Positions 50,601-64,000 of a stretch of DNA of 64,000 nucleotides are shown here, in pieces. Made by a program: the position numbers and the translations under genes. Positions within the stretch are counted from its first letter, which is position 1. Every line of letters starts with the position of its first letter. The DNA comes from Metopolophium dirhodum (Eukaryota > Arthropoda > Insecta > Hemiptera > Aphididae): NCBI RefSeq assembly GCF_019925205.1, contig NC_083564.1:26326447-26390446 (forward strand), in the 5' to 3' direction. The notes beneath the pieces are model-generated. The model ran no database searches. It was not told the origin of the DNA and saw nothing but the letters and a program-made list of their open reading frames with translations.

Positions 50601-53600
50601 ATATTATAATATTATCAAGTTCTCTGACCTCAGCCATGGATTAGGTAAGTGTGTAAGATCTAGACTTTTTTTAATTTCGGTTCAACTATCATTATGATGA
50701 TGTTGTTGGTGTCAAATTTCGTCGAACTGTGAAAGAATGAAAAAAAAATCAACAACGGTCTTGTGAGCAACTGATTAAGGTCGATTAATACGACCCATTG
50801 GCGACATAATATACGCTTGGTCTTTGTCGACGAATCAATTTTTTTTCCAACATCGTTCATCGAGATTAAAATGATGTCATCGATTTTTTCTTAATTTTAA
50901 ACTGCTTGGTACTAAACAAAACAAATCGATTTGCCAATATTGTATATTTAAAAAGATTCACCAATTTCAAAATTATAATTAATTGAGTAAATACACATAA
51001 CTCTTCATTATAAAACTATTGGATCTATAGTTCAGTGAAAAAAAAAAATAATATTTATTAAAAATATTTTAAACGTAGGTAGATATAATATATGTGTTTT
51101 CTAACATTAATGTTTATAGCCTAGTGTAAATATATAATACTATACGTCTATACCTATAATATGTATAGGCTTGCATTTTATCTTTGCATTAAATAACATT
51201 TTTTAATTTAATGTGGTGTTTAATAATTTATTGTTATTGTAATTTATATATTAATCATAATAATAATTATTATCATTAGTTAACAATAGTTATCAGTAGT
51301 AAAACAATTTATCGCTTATTTATTATATACAATTAATATTGAACACATAGGTACTAATTATTGTAATTTAAACGTGATTACTTAATATAGTATAATATAC
51401 GCTTAAATCATTTAATAATATAATGTAATGACTCTCATGATTGACGTTCCATCTAATTTTGTCACAACGGTCCACTTTTGAATCCAATAATTTAGGATCG
51501 TAGGAATTAGATGTTTACGACGCATTTAAGAGACTCGTGCAAGTGTGCATACCGATGTGGTGCCACTTGTCACGACTCATGAACGGGAGAAAAAAAAACA
51601 GGGTTAAGAACCACCTTATTTTAAAGTGGCGTGCCTCCGTATAAACGGCGATAGTAATAAACCAGAACCAATCGGTTTAATGACAGCGGCTGGTCAGAAA
51701 GGATGTGAATTCCTATAACAGGCGCCTGACCCTCCCTATAATAACCATGTATCGGGTGCACCACGCAATCTTAAGTGGAAAACGATTTCTAGTACCTGTG
51801 GACAATGCATTGGCTTCCAACCGAGAAGGTACTGACCGCTGGGTTGGGCAAAATCAATTTTTTTCAATGTGAAACATATTTTAGTAGCAAACTATTGAAT
51901 TATTTTCTTAGAATCCCTTTGAACTTCTCGTTTTGTCACAAGTAATAATAATAAATAATTCGACCAGTATTTTTGTCAAAATTTAAAATTGATATTAGTT
52001 CTAAAAATCCATTATTATTTCAATGTAGTAATTTTGTTTAAGTTAAATACTTCTTAAATAACAGTATGATATCATACAATTTTACATTACTCTGGTTAAA
52101 TAGTAAAAGTATTCAACAGTTTTCAAAAAAGTAACTGAAATATACTATTTATATTTGTAATAAATATTATTCTAAACATTGATTCAAAATTTTAAGGATG
52201 AAAAAAATCATACTCAAACACGTCAGTGGAATATTATTATTATAAATGTTTATCTTACAGATCAAGGACAAGTTACTACACGTCAGTGTACCTATTTTAA
52301 ACATTTTGCGATTTACCACAAGATAGAAGCTTACAAATTTGTAAGCTTTATTGGCATACATTAAAGTGCTCCTGAAAATATTAAATTAAAATTTTAAAGC
52401 ATTCTATTTTATTACTGTAAAGATTACATACCTACCTAGTTGAGCTTACATAAGGCATTTAAAACGTTTTTCTTATCTTTTCCAGCTTTTAAATGGTTCC
52501 TTGGATTTCAATTAGTACTTAACGTAACAATAAACTAAAAGTACTTGGTCAATAAAAAGCATGTCTTTTTAATTATTCTTACTACTCCTAATTCTTATAC
52601 ATATATGTATATGCCCGTATGTTTTTTTTAAACTAAGTGATATGTCGACTTATTGTTAATTTATTTCAAGTATTTTTAAGAATAAATACAATACTATTAT
52701 TTTTAGAAACAACGGCTGATCTCTTCTCAGGCTCCTCTTAAACAGCATGTTGATCAGCGCTAACCAATACAAAACAGATGTGACCCAGACGATAAAAATT
52801 GAATTTTGTTTTTATTTTTTCCCCCATCATTATTTTTACTGTTTATTGTAATTATTTTTTAAATAAATTTACTGTTAATTTATTTTGCTCAACCAGTTGC
52901 TTCGGGGCATTTTCTTTCCGTGTATTATTTGTAAAATATTTTTTCAACCTTGAACTTTCTTTGCGAAGTCAGTGTCGTGATCGACAAGTGGCGATTATTT
53001 AATAAATTGTGTTATATAACGTATTTTCTTAGTCTTAGTTTCTATGTATAAAAAAATGAAAAAAGAAACATTCCTTCAGAATTGGCACACACAACCGCTC
53101 ATGACAGTAATTAACTAATTAAGTACTGGGTCACAGAATTGTATGGATGGCTCACCTAAATTTAAAAACTCGCTTGATGATAATTAAAAAGAATGTATGT
53201 ATGTATAAAAATATGTAAGGTATATTATATATTATTTATATTTAATATCCAATTAATATTGAACATTTGTCGTATACTGCAAGATATCATGTAATAAATA
53301 TAAGAAATTAAATAGGTAGATATATATATTATAATATGCATATGCCTATTATGGCCTTTGTAGTATGTAGTCATTGCTAGTAATTAATTCTAATTAATGA
53401 TGTTTGATTCGAATTGTATGTTTTTATTATACTTGCCCAATAACATCAGTCATACCTATTTAAGAACCAATATTATAATAATTAATAAGAGATAACTAAT
53501 AAGTAGGTAATACTTAACTAATAAAAAGTCGTATAAAATGTATAAATTGCAAAATTATATTCAATGATATTACTTAATTTTAAATATTTTGGTTTATTCC

Positions 53601-56600
53601 TTAAAATAATAACTATATAGTGGTAATTTTTTTATTTTATGTTTTTATAATTTGAATAAATAATAATAAGCCTACGTAAAAACAAAAGCCATCTAACTTA
53701 AATGAAGTTGAGTTTATTTTATCGGAACTACTAATTAATACTTATTAAGATATATAAAATAAGGTACCTATATTAGTAGTATTTTAGTTACTAATCTACC
53801 GTTTAAATATCAATCATCTGGCTGATAATTATTCTTTATCTTTTTTTTAAAAAAAAAATGAAATCGATCGGCGTGTCTACAATTTATTCAAACATAAATT
53901 AATGACATTTTAGCAAATAATAATAGTACAATACAATATTGCACGCGTATTTTATAGTAAGTAGGCACACACCACTGAGTACGATCTAATGGGGGACGTG
54001 ATTTAGGTACAAAAAAAACTCTCACGTAAACACACGAAAATCAATGAAGTACCTGAACAATTTTTTTCTATTCCAGTAATCTATCTATTGTTGAATACAT
54101 TTTCGGAGATCAATAGAAAACTATACGGTCGTTTCGGAAGTACTCGAGTTACTCTAACACGCTGCTATTACCTTCAGCTTTACGACCGGTGTTTTTATGT
54201 ACGATATTACGATTGTATATTATAATATTTACACGATGATCTTGTTTGTGCCCGTGTGCACGCGTGATAATCTCGAGAGGCGGAAGGATTCCCACGACGA
54301 GGAGCCGTAGCAGTAGCGCAAGTGTGCATGTATGCGACGTTGCCAACGATGACAGGTGTGTAGACGGGACGGGTGTGGGTGGCTATGGCAGCTAAAGGAG
54401 GAGGGGCAGGTGTGTGCCGAAGCAGGTGGCCTTACTTCTTTGGGTTCTCACGACCTTCTATGCATTATATACGCATAAGGTCCCGTTTTCGTGGATTTCT
54501 TTTTTGGGTCCGCGACACGACCACAGACTATAACAATAATTGACATTTACATGTAATTATATATTTTATACCTATATAAGCGTGCTTCAAATTAAGGTAT
54601 AACTTTTTTCGTTTATTAAGCCCTCTTCAATATTCCAGTGATAATATAACATGAACGATCATCCCCTTCGAGATCTGCCGTGTTTTTTAGTCCCAGATTA
54701 AATGGGAAGGAAAATAATTAGGGGGTTTTAACTAAAGAATTTAAACAGGAGAAGTTAATATAATTTTATTTTATACTTTTTTTTTTTATTAAGTATAAGG
54801 TTTCAATTATTATGTTTTCAAACACATTATATTATGTGTAGTTCCAAAATTAAAAAAAAATAATATACCCTATTACTTATACTAAAAAACACAAATGATA
54901 ACTATTTGTGATTTTTTAGAAATGTGTCCTCGAGATGCATATTTTTTAAAATATCCGATTTATTTTTTACATTTAATTTCATCTTGAAGAGCATTCAACA
55001 ACCGTCAGACACGACCTTGGATACATTTTTTATATCAGTGAATATAATATTTACGAAGATTTTCAACTCGTCCTATATGATAGACAATATTCTACTAAGA
55101 TTTTTTTTAAATTTTGTTATTTTTTTGACACGCGATGGTAACCGCGATTATATTATGTAACCACTGAATGGGATCTGTCATGAGGCTCAGGCGGCCCGGC
55201 CGGTGTTATGCGCGTATATGGGGGGTTATTGTACTTGGACGTGCCCGGTATGAAGGTATGTTCCGTTCACACTTCACCGAACACGATGAATTGAAAGTAC
55301 AAAAAAAAGTGTGTATAATATTATAGGAAAATCTCGTCTGAATAGAAATTCCATTCGGTATGGACATGAGGCATAAAAATATTAGACGCTGCGCGTGTAC
55401 CACCGCAGAGCACGTCGTAGCTCTCGACAACGACGATGGGCTAATTAAAAAATAAAAATTAAAGAAGATAGGATCCAAAAACTCAATATACTCACGTTCA
55501 TAGAGTTCTTAAGTCTCAATGAAGTGTCTTCGACAGTTTTAATTTAGTTTTAATAATCTTATAAAATCATAACTAAATGGTTAAAAATCGTGTAGGTATT
55601 ATAAATAAACGTAAACTAAGATAACAAAAATTCAAAATATAACATTTTATAAATTATAAATATATTTCAATAACATAACTAATACAATTTAAATAAGAGG
55701 AATCGATGTTTACTATATGGCATATGCCTACTAAATTTGAGTACTCGCTAGAATTCAGTAAGATATATACATATAACATATACGTATAAAAAAGAATAGC
55801 CTGTATAAAAATATATAAATTAATAAAGTATGAATGTCCATAATAGGAGGAAAAAATTTAGCAGTTAATTGGTCTTTTACATTTTCTGTATCGTGGGAAT
55901 CGCGTGCAAATAATCTAGTTGGCCCAAAATTGTATTAAAACTGTTGAACACCAAGTCACAGCTGCTTACATTGTAAATAAACCACTTAAATACAATGCTT
56001 TTAAAAATATTAAATGCGAACTTAGTTCAACCTGTTTATATCCTTTACTTCATAATAACTGTATATTTTACTCGGACAAACACTGTACATAGCACATGAT
56101 AATTAGGTACCTTCTCCGTGTTTCTTTGTTTTGCTTTTGCCATCTCTAATCTCTACATTTCAAGATGCTATAGCCAAATTATTAGCATTTTAATTTCACA
56201 GCGCCTCAGTGATACTTTCGTATTACATTTTTTACTCGATGATAAGTACTTACCTATTTCAAATCTAACTCATAATAAAGTATCAAATATATTTATTATT
56301 GTTTTATTCAATGGAGTATATAATATTATATCCTAGTATACTACACATCATATTATTATGATATAAAAATATATTTTAAACATTATAATATTTATAAGTT
56401 ACTAGTACCTATATAAATAATGTTCATAAAATAGAGAAACTTTGAAGAGTCATGGTAGACTATTTTTATATGTATAATATTTTATTATTAGAACTGATTT
56501 TGTTACACTTGTCTGCTTTCTGAACACGATTATTAAAAAAAAAAATATTTGGTAAACTGATATAGATGGTTTAATATAGTGTATTTTCGAAGGGTTATTT

Positions 56601-57186
56601 CGACATGGAGATTTTTGACCGCACACTAGTCGTCCACTGCCGATGTCGGCTGGATAGACCCCCTCGAGTGTTTGTTTGTTTTAACCGATAATAATGATGG
56701 CTGCAACTTTTGAACAGAACCGGTTTCGGATGATGCCCCGGAGGCGCATATACAAAGTAGATTATAATTATTGCCTATATTGTCTTGTAGCCCACTGCAT
56801 TCATATAACTCACCCGACAACTTAATTTATATTAATCGGTATTATTCTGCCTTTCAATCCCGTCCCCGTTAGCTATTTGCTCACGATTTATTTCCACATA
56901 TTCGTTTTCCATTCATCATATTTTTCTGTTATATTTGAATAATATATCGACCGGTTTTGGATTTGCTCATAGATTTTCAGCATACATACGAGAATCGATT
57001 ACAGTGACACGTACTACAGACAAAACTACAAATAAAATACGGAATATAATATTGTTTCAAAACTTTCTCGATTCCTTGAAAACAGCCAACAGATAGAAAT
57101 GTAGAACCATGTCAATCTCTGACAACACAGCACTTACTATTATATTTGTTTTTACAAGTGATAAAACAATTAATATTAACTAAAAA

Positions 57187-57207
57187 AGTGGGGGCCATGC
57201 CCCCCCC
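57187..57207. repeat. GGGGGC/GCCCCC hairpin
   Basis: The string GGGGGCCATGCCCCCC can fold into a short, very stable stem around CAT, isolated in AT-rich DNA. It may be one end of a degraded transposon. Confidence 0.6.
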
Positions 57208-60200
57208 TGCGATCGACCATGATTATTTCATGTAGAAATGAAATTACGAGCAATCTTCTAAAGTTGTTTTACTTGCATAACTTTTAAGTCTAAAATGTAA
57301 AAAAATTGAATTAATTACGTTAAAAAAACATAAAATATTCACCACGATAAATTACACGATTATATATTATATTTCAAGCTCGTTACAGTATTCTAACTTA
57401 ATCACGAAAATTATCAAAATATGATACCTACATCTAAACACAGTAAAACTAAAAAATTTTGATCATTTAAAATTGTCTTCAAAATGATTTTCAATTATAC
57501 TAAGTATTATCTGTACCATTGTGGACATATTTAACAGGTTTGAAGTTGTTTATGATAAAATTTTAAAAATAAGTTATTATTTCAGGAAAATAATATTGAA
57601 TGGACAATTATTTCATACAACTTCTATAATCTAAATCATTCAAAAAATAATTTTAATGGTATTTGATAAATAATCAAATTATTTGTGGATGTAAAAATGT
57701 TCTATATATTCGGTAGGTAAATAATATTTTAATTATACTTGACATTGGATACAATTTTGATTTTGTTATTTTTTGTTATTTTTTAATGAAAATAACGAAT
57801 TGATCGGGAATAAATATGTAGGTACAGATATTTTCCAAATAAATTTAATTTTAACAAACATTTCAAAACAACTTTTAATAATGTGTTGTGTACAGAGTTA
57901 ATATTCTTTGTAAAAATTAAAAAGTCAATGTTGTTAGAAAATAGTATGTGTCTTTCTAAACAATTAAACCTGTTTTAGAGGTAGATTTTGATGACGGTAC
58001 CGATAATAATCTAGGCAAAACGTGACCAGATTATAACGTAACTATTCACTTGTCAAAGACCATGTATACCAATGGTGAGGTCCATAAACATTGAGTCGTG
58101 TACGCAAATGTGTAATAAATAATTTTAAAGTACCTCCTTGTACTTTTTGTGTATCATTGAATACTTATTTTTCTGGAATAACGAAAATAATGATCTTATT
58201 TTTTATTTTATTTATAATTTTAATGTCAAAATTTATCTCAATTCGCTGTTGGAAAATCAACAAATGAAAATTCAAAAAATTCAATAGCTAATATTATTTG
58301 AGTTTAATTTTAATATAATATATTTATAATTTATAATACATATATTTTTTTACAGTTTTCATAATTTCATATATAATATATATTATAAAATATGTATAAC
58401 TTATAACTTTTATGATTTATACATTTTATGATATAATACTCCGAATCAATTCTGATACTATAACTACATTAAGGTAGGGTGAAGTAAAAGTATCACAAAA
58501 CTCAAAAGCAGTTCATATGGATTATATGAATTTATTGTAAGCTGACAGTCTAATAGAAGGTTTGAACAAGAATACAAGATACAAAGACTGAGTGTCACCG
58601 TCTAATTGTAATATACGCGTACATGTATAATATAATGTACTACTACTCGTTTCTTCAGTGCAAGGCAGTATTGTAATTTGTATTACTATTATTTATTATA
58701 AATTCTAAAACAATAATACAAAAAAACAAAAACAGACGTTCAACCAAAAACTCCCTTGTTCCGCATCCAAATAAAAGCTTAAAAAATTAAAATATATATT
58801 CAACAAATCATTTAATAGTTACTATATTATAGTCTGTTAAGTTAATATATTTATTAAGATGTATTTGGGTGGGTGGGAAACTCGTGTAAAATAGATGTTT
58901 ATGTTGATTCACATAAACTACATATAATAAACACATAATATAGTTTTCAAATAATAAGTAGATCTTAAAGATTGTAATAAATACAAGTATGCCTATCTGG
59001 TAAATAGCATATAAATGTCATTATTATAAAATAACTAAAACATTTAAATAATTGTTCTGAAGGAAGGATCTTTTAAGAACGTTGTACAAAAAATTTTGTT
59101 CTCACAGTAAAAAACGAAAAAAAAATAACTAGAAAAATGTGTTCAATATTCTGACTGACATTATATATACACTATACTCACGAGGAAGTTTCTTTAAAAT
59201 GTATTGTACTCCGAAAGACCGTTATATTTTCTTTATTTGATTATAAGTTCCGGTCGTCACGATGAGAACCTCCTCAATACAATTTATTTAGCGAGCGAGG
59301 GTTATATAAATGTAAACCACGCCTGCTCCGGTTCTTCTTCTTATCCGGATCTATCCAACCGATTATCATATTACTTCCGACGAAATCATTAGGATTCAAA
59401 CTGAAACACAACACTACGCTACGCGCGTCATAGTATAAAAAATATAGCATTTAAATAAAAAAAATGAAAGAAAAATTTTATTCTCCAGTCTTTAGGGCTA
59501 CAATATTGTATAACACCGTCATTATGACATATTTTTCAACTTAGCGCGGGATTTATAGACACCCTTATAACTACTGTAGAAATCCGGAAATCCCATATGT
59601 ACGACCCACATTTATTTTGTCGTTTATACACGTCTCCGTCCGTCATTTTTTTCTCACAGTACATTTTTCCGAAATGTGGCTCGTTAAAATCAAAACCAAC
59701 CTGAATATAATATTACCCACGCTCACGCGTGTATACAAAACCGTCGTAAATTATGCCACATTCAAATTATCGTTGATGATGATTTCTTCAATTTGAGTTG
59801 TTGGGCTGCCTTGGTGTTATATCATATAATATATATATACATTTTGCATTGTATATAATATACTATACTAGCTGATCCCGTTCACTTTGTTTTGCGGTTG
59901 CACGAATTCTTTATCGGATGTGTCCGATATTCCGATAGTACACAGTACACACAAGATAAACATAGTCGTATTTCATCCACGTAAAATGCGTAGGTTTTTC
60001 TCCGTCTATAATTGTCGGTAGAGACATGAATGAAATATATGTCATAATAATATAATATAATGTACCTAATCATGATAGCATACCCCTGGATACGTTACAA
60101 CAACTGTAATATACAATTCAACGTTATACGCATATACAATAAAATTTTATATTTAAATGTGATTACGTCCAATATCTACCTATAGGAGGAGGTCATCAAC

Positions 60201-60896
60201 AACTAAACATCTAAAACGCTACCTATATTATTTTGTTTACGCTTCTAAAAACTGCACGAATAAAAAGTGTCGTACCCTATATTGGCTTTATTATATATGA
60301 ATCGGTTTAATGTGTAAACGAAATAGGAAATTAAAGTTTGACGGATAGGCTAATTTGTAAATGGTTGAACTAGGTATAATGTTATTAAAGTATTAAACTA
60401 TATCATTGATAATACGAGTGGGTTTTTAAAGGTCTATTGGAAACAGTCGAGATGTACCTATAGCCTATAGGTACGTAATAGGTTTATATTATAAATATAA
60501 TCAATGGTAATAGCCAATAAGTATCGCGATTCGTTTCGGCGAGATGTCGCAGGATTAGAAATGTCGAACTTTTTTTGGAAATTTATCAGTAAAATGTGTA
60601 AAAAAAATTTGTAAGTGTAATTTTTATTCAATTTTCAAATAACGTTTACGTGCCCAATTTCTTACCTCTTCAAAACCTTTTTATGAAGTGTGTGGATGTA
60701 GGATGGATATTATTTTTATTTTTACTATCTACCAACCTATATCTAACCTATTCCTATACGGCTATTATACGACTATACACTAAAATACATTGTCTGCACT
60801 TATAGCCGTATAGGCTACTCTGGCTGCATAAATACAAGTTAATACACGAGTAAACACATTAAAAATGAGGAAGTTACTCGATTTGATGAACGGGAA

Positions 60897-60975
60897 AAAA
60901 ATTTACCCGGTAAAAAGCATCTCAGTAAAATGTACGTAAATTTACGCTCACCCATAAAATTTACCCGGTAAATTT
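60897..60975. repeat. Paired AAATTTACCCGGTAAA motif
   Basis: AAATTTACCCGGTAAA occurs at about 60899-60914 and again at about 60957-60972, with GTAAATTTAC between them. Each motif is itself nearly palindromic. It looks like part of a degraded DNA transposon or a clustered binding site. Confidence 0.65.
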
Positions 60976-61310
60976 GCCGAGCACATATCTCTACGCAGGT
61001 TTAATCCCGTTGTTCGAATCTTGAAATTGCAAACATTTGTCATGTAAAATTATTATAACTGTGATGCAACCATGCAACTCAAACCTACATAAATTCATAA
61101 ATATAAAGTACCTAAATCATAAATATTAAAATATAACAAAAAACGTTGCACGTTTTTGCACAAATAATCCACTATGTAACAGAGTACCTACTTGTGACGT
61201 ATTCCATAGTACTTTTCTGTAAATATACTGTAGGTAGCTTATGTTATTATATAAGTATAGCTATTATAATAAAAATATATAATATATTATAATGTCATAG
61301 TAAATATTAC

Positions 61311-61810
61311 GTGATTTCTTGTAGAAATTTATTTTCGTGGAGTAAACGCTTTTTTGACAGCGGTAAAAGACTTCTCTCGGGTTTCAGGAGGGCCCCCTGT
61401 ATGTGTGTACGTGTGTGCGTGTGCGTTTGTGTTTATGTGAGACTGTATGTGCGTCTGTACGGTGTACGGCGGTGTATATACTCTTCACATGCACACGGTC
61501 GGAGCGGCAGCAGCTATATTGTCAAGGGGAGTCGGCGGAGCGTGGCAGTGTTCTCTCCGGTCGTTTTCGGTCCCGGCAACGTTGCCAAGTCTCTCCGGTC
61601 CGCACGACATCGCGTGTGCGTCTTCTCCAACAGGTAGTCGCGACTCCGATATAGCTACCGTATACCTAATACCCTACCTACCGCTGTACCGACGATTCCC
61701 GTCCGAATTCCATTCTACGACCGCAACGTATCCGAGTGCACACGCACGCATTCACGTCATTGCAGCTCACATAATATATATATAATATTAAATATAATAT
61801 GTGTGTGTAT
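61311..61810 (+). promoter_or_regulatory. G+C/CpG-rich island with GT tract; possible alternative first exon
   Basis: An acceptor-like TTTCTTGTAG ends at 61323. A GT-rich tract follows (about 61399-61460), then CpG-rich sequence to a donor-like CAACAG/GTAGTC at about 61632. Three overlapping + frames stay open (61311-61637, 61403-61654, 61447-61785), but their residues reflect the GT tract and CpG content and carry no domain. I read this as an untranslated exon or promoter rather than coding sequence. Confidence 0.35.
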
Positions 61811-64000
61811 TAAATATTATATACAGATATACATGTATATAATATATACGTTTATTATCATTATGTACAATACACGAAGATGATGGTTTTTAACATTTTG
61901 TATACTCTCAGTCGTGGCTGCCGCTGATTATATACTTTCGTTCTTATTATTATTCCCCACCCCTCAAACCCCCTTCGTCCACGTACCCGTTTTGGTAATC
62001 GTTTCGAATCGATTACATATCTGGATCCGCGGTCTTCAAACGTCTTGACACGACCACGACTGCCACGGCGGCGATTTACGGGTATAATATCACGAACGAA
62101 TGAGTTTCTTTATGAAATATGCGCGCGGGTGACGTTTTTGTTTTCAATTTTTCATATAGGTACTGGTACTCATACCTGACATTCCTTCACTGTAGCTGGC
62201 AGTATATTATGTATAATTGGCGTAACTTGTACCTATACTTATGATTTTTGTTTTTTTTATTCTAAACCGCGATTCATAAGCCATAGTTCACGTATGCGTT
62301 GTAATTGTGTACGCGTATCCGATTGTATTTTATACAAAATGTATCATTATATAATATTATAATATTATATTGTGTTGCTCCTATCGTAAAATGTGTACTA
62401 ATAAGTTCTAACCGAGGATCTAATATGGGACACGAGTTATTATTATTGCATACCTACGATGTACGACGATGCTTTTGATTTTAGAGGAATGTATTATGCA
62501 TTAGAATTTACATCTGACCTGCTGCAGTCGTCTATCAACGCTACGCATTTTTAAATACACCGGATAAATCTAAATATTGACGTTTTTAATGAAATGATTT
62601 TAATTAACTGTGCGACATAAGAAAATCATAACTGCTATTTGCTAGTTGAGATATATTCTAAACTGAGATGTTGGTGTAGTAATGTTGTTCTACAGCAAAA
62701 CAATAGTATACGATACGATGGGCGATGGCCAATATTCTTATTTAATCATTTATGCATAATTTATTATAATATAGCTGCAGCTTCGTCGGTTGTGAATTGT
62801 ATTGTTTATTACGTTTCCTATGACTTTGTGCAATTGTTACGAGGTTAATAACTGGGCTAGGTCGGTAAGGCTACAATCAGTCTCCGTGAACCATTTTGTA
62901 ACAATAATGGTTATATTATTTGTTTTGTTTTATTTTTTACCATTTCCCTTCTTCTTTTTATTTTTATTTTAATGCCTTTAGGAATATTCATAAGATTGTA
63001 TTATTATTCTTAAGATGAACCTTGTAAATTCGGTCGCGGTTGTTAAATATCAAGATTCAAGGCAACAACACATGATACATGATCATAAAATAATATATTT
63101 TAAATTATAATGCAATCCAGAAGAAGTGCAATAATGTATCTTTGCTTACTATTTTAAGTTTTATTTAAATGTGTATGTTTGAAATAAACATGTAAAAATA
63201 TGTAAACCAGTAAATATGTAAACCAGTATAAAATAATATTATCTAAGTATGAAACGCGGTATTAAATGCTGTTTAGTGCAAAGAGGGAGCTGGGGGTGTA
63301 ACTTCTTAAAAACATATTCAAAATAATGTATTTGTATGTAGTCTATATTATATAACAACATTGATCATATACTACTTATCTATATTGGCTATTACTACAT
63401 TTTATTTCAAATTCTTCAAAAACAAATATTCGTGTGAAATTACTAATTAGTCTACGTGTCGTTAATATTTTTCATAATATGATCCAAAACACTGAGCTTG
63501 GGTAAATGTATTGGTTTTTTCGTGAACTACATTTGAAATGAGAAGAATATGATTTTATTCAATAAAACCTTAAACGAACCACTATTGAAATATTGTATGC
63601 TATAATAATTTATGTCGAAAATGGCAATGAAGAAATTAATTAATTTAGCAATGCTCTCTGCATCGATGGCTGGAAAGCTTGCAATATCAAGCATCTGTTG
63701 AGGATATTTGAGGTGGAAATTACCTATTATACTAGCTGTCTAACTTATGTTGTACTGTGACATGAGGATGAGGATAATATTACTGAAAATCGTTGTTTCT
63801 GAAAAATGAATATGTAAAGACCATTCTATTTTTTTAAATTCTTATTGCGGGCACACCGAATATCATATTCACGTGGCCGTGAAGTGAAACCAATTAAATT
63901 CTCTCAAGACCGCCTACTACCGACTATATTACTACAAGCATTAGGTTGTTTTTAAATACAGAAGGCACGTCTAGCTTATTGAAAAGTACCCCCCGAGGAA
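61811..64000. other. Non-coding DNA to the end of the window
   Basis: A CpG-richer patch runs to about 62130, then AT-rich sequence. No supportable exon or complete transposon is visible. Confidence 0.5.

Larger units (their letters stand above)
44646..61310 (+). other. Probable long first intron of the signal-peptide gene
   Basis: It starts with the GTGAGT donor. I see no second exon that clearly continues the frame. It is mostly AT-rich, with G+C-richer blocks at about 48360-48960, 51470-51850, 54140-54500, 55170-55450 and 56580-56830. A short open frame at about 46981-47181 contains a hydrophobic stretch and follows an acceptor-like TTGTCACAG, but there is no supporting homology. Treating the whole span as one intron is inference. 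Confidence 0.45.

Overview
This is a eukaryotic nuclear window, most likely from an aphid. It is very A+T-rich and crowded with TAGGTA/ACCTA-type and ATT/TAA microsatellites. It has few coding exons with long introns and GT-AG splice sites, and many short DNA-transposon derivatives. One of these is a FLYWCH/MULE element of a kind common in aphid genomes. The species assignment is inferred from composition and repeat type; nothing in the window names a species. I see no rRNA, tRNA, CRISPR or bacterial-type operon.

Two protein-coding loci can be supported. The first (about 18.86-22.9 kb, + strand) is the 3' end of a gene with two visible exons joined in phase 0. They encode a serine-rich N-terminal part, a PH/WH1-like domain and, near the C-terminus, a short CRIB-like Cdc42/Rac-binding motif, then a stop codon and a 3' UTR with AATAAA signals. 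The second (about 43.93-44.65 kb, + strand) is a G+C- and CpG-rich promoter/5' UTR block followed by a first coding exon. That exon encodes a signal peptide and ends at a GTGAGT donor. The rest of the gene must lie beyond a first intron that probably fills the remaining 19 kb or more.

Region by region: 1-18.8 kb is non-coding sequence in which G+C/CpG-richer patches alternate with AT-rich stretches; it may be the regulatory or 5' intronic part of the first gene. 18.8-22.9 kb is the first gene. 22.9-42.3 kb is AT-rich intergenic sequence holding a small RNase H remnant of a non-LTR retrotransposon, several MITEs and a dispersed repeat present in two opposite orientations. 42.37-43.28 kb is an internally deleted MULE with terminal inverted repeats and an 8-bp target duplication. 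43.9-44.65 kb is the promoter and first exon of the secreted or membrane protein. 44.65-64 kb is probably its first intron, with a few G+C-rich islands, notably at 54.1-54.5 and 61.3-61.8 kb, that may be regulatory or alternative first exons.

The most concrete discoveries are the transposon structures whose boundaries and target-site duplications can be read directly, and the small PH/WH1-like plus CRIB-like protein. I found no convincing new multi-gene system.
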